Positions 7,066 to 14,900 of a stretch of DNA of 17,311 bases are shown here, piece after piece. The notes under the pieces are model-generated. The model made no database searches. It was given only the letters and a program-made list of their open reading frames with translations, and was not told where the DNA came from. Every line of letters begins with the position of its first letter. Position 1 is the stretch's first letter. Location: the NCBI GenBank assembly GCA_007124075.1, contig SLFV01000199.1, forward strand, positions 1 to 17,311, in the 5' to 3' direction. Source of the DNA: Roseimaritima sp. (GTDB taxonomy: Bacteria > Planctomycetota > Planctomycetia > Pirellulales > Pirellulaceae). Made by a program: the position numbers and the translations under genes.

Positions 7066-8103
7066 GTGCGAGCGGCAATTGTTGGTGTTGGTTTCATGGG
7101 CTGGATTCATTATTTGGCGTACCAGGCATCTGGTCAGGCCGAGCTGGTGGCTTTTTGCAGCCGGGATGCGGCCAAGCGGGCAGGTGACTGGCGTGGCATC
7201 CAGGGTAATTTTGGTCCTCCGGGGGAACAGATCGACGTTTCGGGTTTGAACACCTACGCGACCTTGGATCAGATGTTGCAGGACCCGACTGTCGATCTGG
7301 TCGACATTTGCCTGCCACCCCATTTGCACGCAGAGACGATTGCTAAATGCTTGGCGGCGGGCAAGTATGTTTTGTGTGAAAAACCACTCGCCCTGGATGG
7401 CCTGACCGCCGCGAAATTAGCTTCTCAAGCGGCCCCCGGGCAGTTGATGGTCGCGCATATTTTGCCTTTCATGCCCGAATTCCAGATGCTGGTCGACGCG
7501 GCGCGCGATGGGCGATACGGCAAAGTGCTGGGCGGTCACTTCAAACGCTTGATCGGTCCCCCCGATTGGATCCCCGATTTCTACGATGTCGACTCGGTCG
7601 GCGGACCGTTGATTGATTTGCATGTCCACGACGCACATTTGATCTGCATGCTGTTTGGAATGCCCCGTAGCGTCTTCACCCGCGGTCGAATGCGAGCCCA
7701 GACGGCGCAGTACTTCGAATCGACTTTCGCTACCTCCGATCCGGCAGTGGTGATATCCGCTACAGGCGGTGTGATCGATCAGCCGGGCCGGCCTTTTACC
7801 CATGGTTTCGAAGTCCATTTTGAAAAAGCGACGCTGCGACACGAATCAGCAGCTTACAGTGATGGGACCAGCGACGTGGTCCCGCTTGTGATCCTGCATG
7901 CCGACGGACGCGTCGAACGTCCACAGTTTCCGCCCGCTGACGCGACAACGGCTTTCGTGTCAGAACTGGATGCCGCCGCAGCCACGGTTGCGGGTCAGGC
8001 GGTGCATCCGGCGTTGGATTCGACCAACGCCGCCGACGCGCTGCGACTATGCGATGCGCAGTTGCAAAGCCTCAAGCAGGGCTGCATTGTCTCCACCGCG
8101 TGA
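7066..8103 (+). CDS. Gfo/Idh/MocA-family NAD(P)-dependent sugar oxidoreductase
   Basis: 345 residues, cytoplasmic (no signal peptide). The N-terminal Rossmann fold begins at residue 2, with GVGFMG at 7-12 as the dinucleotide loop. DLVDICLPPHLHAE at 77-90 and AGKYVLCEKPLALD at 98-111 give the EKP motif, whose Lys (K106) is the conserved catalytic or substrate-contacting residue. GGPLIDLHVHDAHLI at 179-193 matches the family's 'GG.L.DLG.H..D' catalytic segment with His. Substrate cannot be told from sequence. The GTG start at 7066 is supported by an AGGAAGGGAAAGG ribosome site about 9 nt upstream and by the Rossmann strand starting at once. Its position 33 nt after rhamnulokinase suggests co-transcription and a role in handling rhamnose or a related sugar, but that is inference. 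Confidence 0.88.
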   Translation: MRAAIVGVGFMGWIHYLAYQASGQAELVAFCSRDAAKRAGDWRGIQGNFGPPGEQIDVSGLNTYATLDQMLQDPTVDLVDICLPPHLHAETIAKCLAAGKYVLCEKPLALDGLTAAKLASQAAPGQLMVAHILPFMPEFQMLVDAARDGRYGKVLGGHFKRLIGPPDWIPDFYDVDSVGGPLIDLHVHDAHLICMLFGMPRSVFTRGRMRAQTAQYFESTFATSDPAVVISATGGVIDQPGRPFTHGFEVHFEKATLRHESAAYSDGTSDVVPLVILHADGRVERPQFPPADATTAFVSELDAAAATVAGQAVHPALDSTNAADALRLCDAQLQSLKQGCIVSTA

Positions 8104-8359
8104 CTGGTTAGGAAACTGCCAACCGACGCTGAAGGTGCCGTTGCGTCGATCGCTGCGCCCGCTTGCCTAAACGCTCGGTCGCCGCGAAGCCCAAGTCCTG
8201 CTTGATACCTTAAATATCTACGTCATGTCGTCATGTCGGTCAATCCAATCATCGGTGAGGAGTCTGGATGACCTCTGGGCCATGATCGCAACGCTTCAGC
8301 AGCAAGCTGTCACGCGGACCAGGGGCTGAAGAACAACCTTGGGAAATCGCTGCCCGCCA

Positions 8360-8389
8360 TTGACCAACCCCGTAGCGACTGGTTATCCT
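8360..8389 (+). promoter_or_regulatory. Candidate sigma-70-type promoter before rpsB
   Basis: TTGACC (8360-8365, five of six to TTGACA), an 18-nt spacer, and TATCCT (8384-8389, four of six to TATAAT). The predicted start of RNA would be near 8396, just before the hairpin at 8401-8425. Planctomycete promoters are poorly defined and the -10 match is moderate. Confidence 0.35.
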
Positions 8390-8400
8390 CTGCCCAGTTA

Positions 8401-8425
8401 AGGCCCCGTTTGGGCCTGTTTTTTT
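8401..8425 (+). terminator. Intrinsic-terminator-like hairpin upstream of rpsB
   Basis: AGGCCC (8401-8406), a 5-nt loop CGTTT, GGGCCT (8412-8417), then G and seven T (8419-8425). The stem is 6 bp, four of them G-C. It lies about 300 nt after the oxidoreductase stop and 106 nt before rpsB. It may end read-through from the upstream operon or act as an attenuator in the rpsB leader. The candidate promoter just upstream makes the second reading possible. Confidence 0.55.
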
Positions 8426-8531
8426 CTTGCATTTGACCAACACAATGGGCGAAGGGAGAGCTCTCCCTGGCTGGAACCACATCTTTTGCTGGCCGGCTTG
8501 TACCACGTTGGGTCAACGAACTGAGGTACAG

Positions 8532-9299
8532 ATGAGCGAAACGAAGACAATCGTACAAACCATGATCGATGCGGGCGTGCATTTTGGTCACCGCACAAGT
8601 TTGTGGAACCCAAAGATGGCTCCCTATATCTTTGGTCGCAAAAACCAAATTCACATTCTCGATATCCGCGAAACGCTGCGCGGCCTGCTGCGGGCCAAGA
8701 AATATTTGCAACAAGTCGCTGGCGAGGGGGGATTGATCCTGTTTGTCGGGACCAAGCGTCAGGCAGGCGAAGCGGTCGAACAGCATTCGCTGCGTTGCGG
8801 CATGCCTTTCGTTTCCGAACGCTGGCTGGGTGGCACGTTGACTAATTTCCGGACCATCCGCAATCGCCTTGGCCGCTTGGAGGAATTGGAGAAAATCCGC
8901 GGAGGCGAGGGGCTGGAACGCTACAGCAAGAAAATGCAGGCAGCGCTCAACCGCGAGTATCGGAAGATGTATCGCAATCTTAATGGCTTGCGAACGATGA
9001 ATCGACTGCCGACATGTATTGTGATCATCGATCCAGGGAAAGAACGCAATGCGGTTCGCGAAGCCAAACGTTTAAACATCCCGACCGTGGCGTTGATCGA
9101 TACCGATAGTAACCCCGATTCGATTGACCTGCCGATCCCCGGCAATGACGACGGGATTCGCTCGATTGAGATCATCATGGGCCAAATGGCTGATGCCGTT
9201 ATTGCTGGCAAGGGCGCACCGGCCGAAGTTGAAAAATCAGCCGAACCTAGCGCCGCAGAAACCGCCGCACCCACCGCCGCAGCCGATGTGACCGGCTGA
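8532..9299 (+). CDS. rpsB: 30S ribosomal protein S2
   Basis: 255 residues (E. coli 241). S2 is one of the last proteins added to the small subunit and is needed for S1 binding. Signatures are [19 protein letters not shown] at about 11-29, [10 protein letters not shown] at 40-49, [18 protein letters not shown] and [17 protein letters not shown] in the middle, and [26 protein letters not shown] towards the end. The last about 28 residues are an Ala/Pro/Glu-rich acidic tail, common in S2 proteins. The ATG at 8532 is chosen over upstream in-frame starts because GAGG lies at 8523-8526 and family similarity begins there. tsf follows after 45 nt, the classic rpsB-tsf pair. Confidence 0.97.
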   Translation: MSETKTIVQTMIDAGVHFGHRTSLWNPKMAPYIFGRKNQIHILDIRETLRGLLRAKKYLQQVAGEGGLILFVGTKRQAGEAVEQHSLRCGMPFVSERWLGGTLTNFRTIRNRLGRLEELEKIRGGEGLERYSKKMQAALNREYRKMYRNLNGLRTMNRLPTCIVIIDPGKERNAVREAKRLNIPTVALIDTDSNPDSIDLPIPGNDDGIRSIEIIMGQMADAVIAGKGAPAEVEKSAEPSAAETAAPTAAADVTG

Positions 9300-9344
9300 C
9301 GGCTTTTTAAATCCAGACAAGATTTTTTCTAACGGGAGTTGATT

Positions 9345-10178
9345 ATGAGCACAGTGAGTGCTAGTGCCGTCAAGGCGTTTCGGGCACGTACCGGCCTGCC
9401 TTTAATGGATTGCAAGAAAGCGTTGCAAGCCGCCGGTGGTGATGAGGATAAGGCGATCGAACTGTTGCGCAAGGAAGGCCAGAAGTTGGCTGACAAGCGG
9501 GCGGACCGGGAGACGGCGTTCGGACGTTTTGGGCAGTGTTTGGGCTTAGACAGGACCGCCTGCGCAATGGTGGAATTGTTGTGCGAAAGCGCCCCGGTAA
9601 CCCAGAACGACGAATTCATCCAACTGGCAAATGATTTGGCCACGGCGTTGGCGAATTCGCAGGGCGTGTCAACCGCCGACGAATTGCTGGATTTGGATTC
9701 GCCGTCAATGCCCGGGACGACGTTGCGGACGCAAAAAGAGGATTTGTTCAATCGTATTCGCGAGGTCTTCAATGTCGGCCGGATGATCCGCGTGGCAGGA
9801 TCGTGCGGCGGTTACACGCACAACGCGGGGACTGTCGCGGGTGTGTTGTTGCACGTCGAGGGTGGAACTGACGAAGCCGCAAAGGATATTTCGATGCACA
9901 TCGCCGCGATGAAACCCGCGGCCCTGTCGGCAGATGATTTGGACCAGGATATGATCGACAAAGAACGCCAGATTCTACGCGCAGCGGCGTTGGCCGAAGG
10001 TAAACCGGAAAACATCGTGGACAAGATGGTGGACGGGAGGATGCGGTCGTTCTTTGCAGAACGCACGCTGCTGCAACAACCGTTTGTCAAAGACGATAAG
10101 CAGACGGTGGAGCAGTACGCGAAGAGCGCAGCAATGGTGGTTAAGTCGTATCACCACTGGATCTTGGGCGAGAAGTAA
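9345..10178 (+). CDS. tsf: Elongation factor Ts
   Basis: 277 residues (E. coli 283). It is the nucleotide-exchange factor that frees GDP from EF-Tu. The N-terminal UBA-like domain (residues 5-50) has VKAFRARTGLPLMDCKKALQ and GGDEDKAIELLRKEGQ, the standard EF-Ts start. The core follows, with NDEFIQLANDLA at 88-99 and IAAMKPAALSADDL in the second half, ending in FVKDDKQTVEQYAK, a typical C-terminal segment. The usual CETDFVA motif reads CESAPVT (residues 80-86), so the Asp-Phe pair that in E. coli reaches into EF-Tu is missing. The ATG at 9345 has GGGAG at 9334-9338; the in-frame TTG at 9339 overlaps that site and is unlikely. The gene is followed by a permease after 9 nt. Confidence 0.96.
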   Translation: MSTVSASAVKAFRARTGLPLMDCKKALQAAGGDEDKAIELLRKEGQKLADKRADRETAFGRFGQCLGLDRTACAMVELLCESAPVTQNDEFIQLANDLATALANSQGVSTADELLDLDSPSMPGTTLRTQKEDLFNRIREVFNVGRMIRVAGSCGGYTHNAGTVAGVLLHVEGGTDEAAKDISMHIAAMKPAALSADDLDQDMIDKERQILRAAALAEGKPENIVDKMVDGRMRSFFAERTLLQQPFVKDDKQTVEQYAKSAAMVVKSYHHWILGEK

Positions 10179-10187
10179 ATTGAATTG

Positions 10188-11975
10188 ATGGGCTGGGACG
10201 GCTGGTTCGCGCTGCTGGTGCTCAGCGCTGTCTTTATCGGTTTGCTGCGAAACTGGGCCGCTCCCGACGCCCTGTTTGTCACTGCGGTCGTGATCCTGAT
10301 GACCGCAGGCCTCATTTCACCCGACGAGGCGTTTTCGGGGTTTTCCAATCCCGGAATGCTGACCGTTGCCTTCTTGTTTATCGTCGCAGCGGCGTTGCGT
10401 GAAACGGGACTGTTGGACGTCGTGGGGCAACGGGTTTTCGGCAAGACAACTTCGGAAACGGGTCTGTTGGCCCGGTTGGCGGTCGTCGTCGTGCCAATGT
10501 CGGCACTGCTTAATAATACGCCGATTGTGGCGATGTTTGTGCCGATGGTTCTGACCTGGAGTCGCCGCAACCGCATCTCCCCCTCTCGACTGCTGATCCC
10601 ATTGTCCTTTATGACGATCCTGGGGGGGACATGCACGCTGATCGGCACGTCGACGAACTTGGTCATCAACGGCCTGATGCTTTCCAGTGGGATGCCGGGG
10701 ATGGGTTTTTTCGAGATTGGTTTCGTGGGCGTCCCGTACGCGGTTTTCGGGTTGGTCTATCTGTTTACGCTGGGTCGACGTATGCTGCCAGATCGCAAGG
10801 AGCTACTGGAGAAACTAGGTGAAACCCGCCGCGAATTCTTAGTGGAGATGCTGGTTCATCCCAATTGTCGACTGATCGGACAAACCATCGAATCAGCAGG
10901 ACTGCGTCACCTGCCGGGTCTGTTCCTGGTGGAAATTGATCGCGCGGGAACGTCCATCGGACCGGTTAACCCCGACGAACAGATCTGTGTCGACGATCGC
11001 TTGATCTTCACCGGGGTGGTCAGCAGTATCGTGGAACTGGAGAAAATCAACGGATTTGTCCCGGCCGCCGATCCGACCTACGAATTCAATCCTAGCAAGC
11101 AGCGAAGACGTCGCTTGTGCGAAGCGGTGATTTCTACCAACTCTCCACTGCTGGGAAAAACGATCCGCGAAGCCGATTTCCGAGCAACCTACGGCGCAGC
11201 GGTGGTGGCCGTTCATCGCGGGGGCAGTCGTGTCGAACGAAAGATTGGTGATATTCGGCTGTGGGCGGGTGACACCTTGCTGTTGCAGACCCAACCCCAT
11301 TTCATCCGGGCGCACCGCAATGATCCTGCGTTTTACCTGATCAGCGATGTGCAGGAGTGGCGAGCGCTGCGAAGCGATCGGGCCTGGATCGCGGTGATTG
11401 TTTTCCTGGTGCTGTTGTTTGCGATGGCAACCGAACTGCTTCCCACGCTGGTTGCGGCCGCCCTGGCTGCGGTCCTGATGATCTGTTTTGGCTGCATCTC
11501 GGCCGGGGAAGCTCGGAATAACGTCCAGTGGCAGGTTTTGGTTACGATCGCGGCCGCTTTTGGCGTGGGGGCCGCATTGGAAAACTCCGGTGCCGCAGCA
11601 GCGATCGTGGAGATAGCATTCGGATCGATTAAGCATCTTGGACCCGTGGCGGCGCTAATCTGTATCTACTTGTTGGGATCGATCATTACCGAATTGGTGA
11701 CCAACAACGCGGCCGCTGTCTTGATGTTTCCGTTTTGCTTGGAAACCGCGAGGCTGTACGACGATGCCAGCCCCATGCCTTTCATTGCCACGCTGATGTT
11801 GGCAGCGTCGGCAAGTTTCATGACACCGATTGGTTACCAAACCAATTTGATGGTGTATGGACCAGGGGGGTACCGTTTTTCGGACTTTATTCGAATCGGT
11901 GCGCCGCTAAACCTTTCGTTGGCCTTGATTGCCATCTTTCTGGTCCCCCGAATCTGGCCATTTATCGCGCCCTGA
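10188..11975 (+). CDS. SLC13-type (DASS/ArsB-NhaD superfamily) permease with two RCK-C domains
   Basis: 595 residues, inner membrane. Two membrane halves (about 5-195 and 398-590) flank a cytoplasmic middle (about 205-385) holding two TrkA-C/RCK-C-like domains: CRLIGQTIESAGLRHLPGLF with the following strand pattern, and SPLLGKTIREADFRATYGA ending in GDTLLLQ. Each half carries the inverted-repeat signature of the family: LLNNTPIV at 107-114 and GTSTNLVING at 153-162; VTNNAAAVLMFP at 504-515 and MTPIGYQTNLMVYGPGGY at 545-562. Such carriers move sulfate, dicarboxylates or similar anions, usually with sodium; the substrate cannot be assigned. ATG at 10188 is preferred over TTG at 10185; the ribosome site is weak. 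It sits 9 nt after tsf, so it is probably in the rpsB-tsf transcript. It converges with the next gene, 22 nt away. Confidence 0.88.
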   Translation: MGWDGWFALLVLSAVFIGLLRNWAAPDALFVTAVVILMTAGLISPDEAFSGFSNPGMLTVAFLFIVAAALRETGLLDVVGQRVFGKTTSETGLLARLAVVVVPMSALLNNTPIVAMFVPMVLTWSRRNRISPSRLLIPLSFMTILGGTCTLIGTSTNLVINGLMLSSGMPGMGFFEIGFVGVPYAVFGLVYLFTLGRRMLPDRKELLEKLGETRREFLVEMLVHPNCRLIGQTIESAGLRHLPGLFLVEIDRAGTSIGPVNPDEQICVDDRLIFTGVVSSIVELEKINGFVPAADPTYEFNPSKQRRRRLCEAVISTNSPLLGKTIREADFRATYGAAVVAVHRGGSRVERKIGDIRLWAGDTLLLQTQPHFIRAHRNDPAFYLISDVQEWRALRSDRAWIAVIVFLVLLFAMATELLPTLVAAALAAVLMICFGCISAGEARNNVQWQVLVTIAAAFGVGAALENSGAAAAIVEIAFGSIKHLGPVAALICIYLLGSIITELVTNNAAAVLMFPFCLETARLYDDASPMPFIATLMLAASASFMTPIGYQTNLMVYGPGGYRFSDFIRIGAPLNLSLALIAIFLVPRIWPFIAP

Positions 11976-11997
11976 TCTACCAATCATCACTGGGTCG

Positions 11998-14900
11998 TCA
12001 ATCGGTCGTCAGATAAACAATGATCTCCGCGATCTGTTCCGGGGACAGTTTACTTTCGAAACCCTCCGGCATCAGGGAAACGCCCGCGTCTTCCAGCAGT
12101 TCCAACTCCGCCCGCGGGATCGTGATCCGCCGACTGTCAGCCAATCCCAAGGTGATCGTTTCGTCACTCTGATCAACAATCAGCCCCGTAAACGTTTGGC
12201 CGGAATCGGTCAGCAGTCGATATTGCCGATAGGCCGGTTCCACGACCGCGCTGGGATCCAAAATCGCCGACACCCATTGGCCGGTACTCCATTGCCCCAG
12301 ATTGCGCAGCGCCGGACCCAGGGCCGGTTGCGGTGCCTGTCCGACCACCTGAACGGGTTCGTGACAGACGGCACAATGCGTTTGATACAATAAGTTGGCG
12401 CCAGCCAGTTCGCGTGACCGTTGTTGCCGCAATGAACGCAGGTGCGACTGCACCGCCGCCTGATATTCTCGCAGCAGCTCCTGCCGCTGGCTGACCGTCG
12501 GTTCGATCAACAACGTCCCCACGGTCTTCATGATTCCGTAATCACGGCAATTCTTCAACGCACTAATCGTAGCCGGATCGATCTCGTCCAAGCGTAACTG
12601 CTGCGATGTCAGCGCGGCAACAAGTTTTCGAAGCCAGTCACGCCGCTGGACTAAGGTTGCACCCGCCACGGCGCGTTCGGACGGCAAAAGTTGCTTCCAG
12701 CTTTCCAGTAAAACATCCGCAGTCTCGGGCTGAGCGATTCGGTAAGCGGCAGCAAGTGCAGACTCCCGCACCGCACCGGGTTGCTGCGGTTGCAGAAGCA
12801 ATCGCAAGTCCCGCAAGTGCTGTTGACTATCAATCAATCGGTTGCCCAACAGGCGCGCCGCGCGGACGCGCACCGCGGTTGCTTGTTGGGGATCGTGCAT
12901 CAACGGACGAGCGTGCCCGACCACCGACTGCATCGCGTCGCGGAGCCGCGGTTCATCAGTAGAATCCCGCGAAGCAATCAAGACGATTAGCAATTGTCCG
13001 GTCGAAAGCTGCGACGTCCCCCCTGTGGGATCTTGCAGATAACGCGAAAGCAACTGCAATTTCGCATCGCTACCGATTTGCCTCCACAACGCCGAGAGAG
13101 ACGCCTCCCACTGATTCCAACGTGTTTCGGTGACCGAATCTCCCGCAACCTGATCCATCGCCGAAACCAGCAATGGCAGAAAAACTTCGGCTTGCGGCGG
13201 CATGGCCAGCGAACACGCCTCCAGCAGCCAATCTGCAAAATCGGTTGCTTTCAACCAAATCTGCAACAGGTGCTCCATCTGTGTCCGTTCCGTCGCTGAC
13301 AATTCGAGTTCCCCTAGCGTCAGCAGAGCCTCAAAGCCCAGACGCGGCGTCCCCGTGATATGCTGAAGCGACGTCTGCCCAATCGCTTCCAAGACCAAAT
13401 CCGGTGACAGCGATCCCCGATCCGCACGCAACGACCTGCGCGCAACGGTCACCCCCCACGCCTGCACGTGTGGATGGGGATCGGTCAGCAGATTCTGCCA
13501 GTCTGTCTCCTGCATTTCCCCCAGACACCACAGTGTCGCCGCTGCCGTCAACCGAATGTCGGCCTCCGAAAGATCGTTCCCTGCGGCTCGAATCTCCGCG
13601 GCAATCTGCGCTCCAGACTGCTCGCTGCCCTGCTGCCGCCACAAGATCTGTTGCATCGCCAAGTCACGAACCATCCCCATGGGTGAAAGCAACTGCTGCA
13701 CCAAATCAGAATCCGCCATTGCATCCAGTCTCCAGGCCCCCGGCGGGTCGGGCCGGTGGCCCTGCGGTGCCACGCGGTAGATGCGACCGTAGTCACTGCC
13801 ACCACGCAGATCGACTTGGGCCTGCCACGCATCGGGAATCCACTGCGGGTGCTCGATCACATGCCGATACATGTCGACCACCCAAATCGAACCATCGGGG
13901 GCTTCGATGCAGCGCGTGGGTCGAAACCACGTATCGTGCGAGGTCAGCCAGTCCAACTGCCGATCCAAATCTTCCCGCGGACGCTGGCCACGTACCGTCG
14001 CTCCGGAATCGGTTAGGCGAAAGCGGGCAACCAAATTGTGAACGGGCTCGCACACCAAGGCAACGTCCAGCAGTTCCGCACCCCACGCGTTCCCCGTGGT
14101 GATAATCGTCCCACAAGCACTCGTAAAACGCTGCTTGGCAAACAAGTCATTGAAGCGGTCCACCACCCGACTGCTGGGGAACACCGGCGGCGCGACGCCA
14201 GGGTCAAGCACCAGTCGCGTTGCCTCCAAATCGCGATTCCGCCCGTGGATCGCGACGTTATCGATCAGATAGTGGTAGATGGGGACGCTGTTGTTGTTGC
14301 CAAACCACCGACCCCAGCGATCCCGCGACCGGAGGAACTGCGTATGACCTGGAACCTTTTCTAGTTGACCGGTGTCCGGTTGCCAACGCACGTCCCCTCC
14401 CGCCACGCCGACGGTTTGCCCCGTCCGGTGACTGATCAGATCTTTGGTGTGATCGCCGGAACCGAAGTAAACCCAGCCGTCCAGGCCCCACTGAAAACCA
14501 GAAGCCCGATGCTGGGGATTGGCCTTGCCAATCCCCGACAACAGTGTCTCCCGCTGATCCGCAACACCATCTCCCGTCGTGTCCCGAGCAAAAATGACAT
14601 CCGGGGCCACAATCACCAACACGCCATCCCGCCACGGAAAAACACTGGTGGGATAGCTCAATCCCGTCAAAAAGGCATCTGCGTGATCCAAGATTCCATC
14701 ACCGCTGCGATCTGTCAGTCGTTTGACACTGCCCCCCGTTGCGCTGCCCAGAGGGTAGTCCCCCATTTCCACGACCCAAACACTACCGTCGCCGCCAAAC
14801 GCAAGGTTGATCGGATCGGCAATCAACGGCTCGTGTGCGACCAAGGAAATCTGTACTCCATCGGGTGCAATCATCTGTCGCAACGATTGCGCGGGCGATT

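Larger units (their letters stand above)
8104..8531. other. 428-nt intergenic and leader region upstream of rpsB
   Basis: No credible protein or tRNA gene is seen. Contents in order: a near-tandem GTCATGTC duplication at about 8223-8237; an inverted repeat CTTCAGC (8294-8300) with GCTGAAG (8325-8331), a possible 7-bp stem with a 24-nt loop; a sigma-70-like box pair at 8360-8389; a hairpin plus T-run at 8401-8425; and a second TTGACCAAC copy (8433-8441) without a clear -10. The remaining about 90 nt lead to the rpsB ribosome site. Ribosomal S2 operons are often controlled through their leaders, so this stretch may be regulatory. Confidence 0.5.

Noticed and set aside
8104..8360. Possible tRNA, tmRNA or small protein gene in the gap before rpsB
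   Set aside because: No cloverleaf with a TTC-loop pattern could be drawn and no open frame with a ribosome site was found.
8427..8531. A 35-codon N-terminal extension of S2 starting at TTG 8427
   Set aside because: S2 similarity begins at ATG 8532, which has its own GAGG ribosome site; the extension overlaps the end of the terminator-like T-run and has no family character.
9281..9308. Terminator-like hairpin AGCCG...CGGCT with a T-run at the end of rpsB
   Set aside because: The stem is only 5 bp, either separated from the T-run by six bases or closed by a 14-nt loop, and tsf follows at once. Read-through into tsf is expected, so I did not call a terminator.
10893..11636. A 247-codon minus-strand open frame inside the permease gene
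   Set aside because: Antisense shadow of the RCK-C and second membrane half, whose motifs are clear on the plus strand; the antisense peptide has no recognisable domain.
13404..14102. A 232-codon plus-strand open frame inside the large fusion gene
   Set aside because: Pro/Arg/Ser-rich antisense translation with no motif; the minus strand there encodes the conserved dehydrogenase and helical regions.
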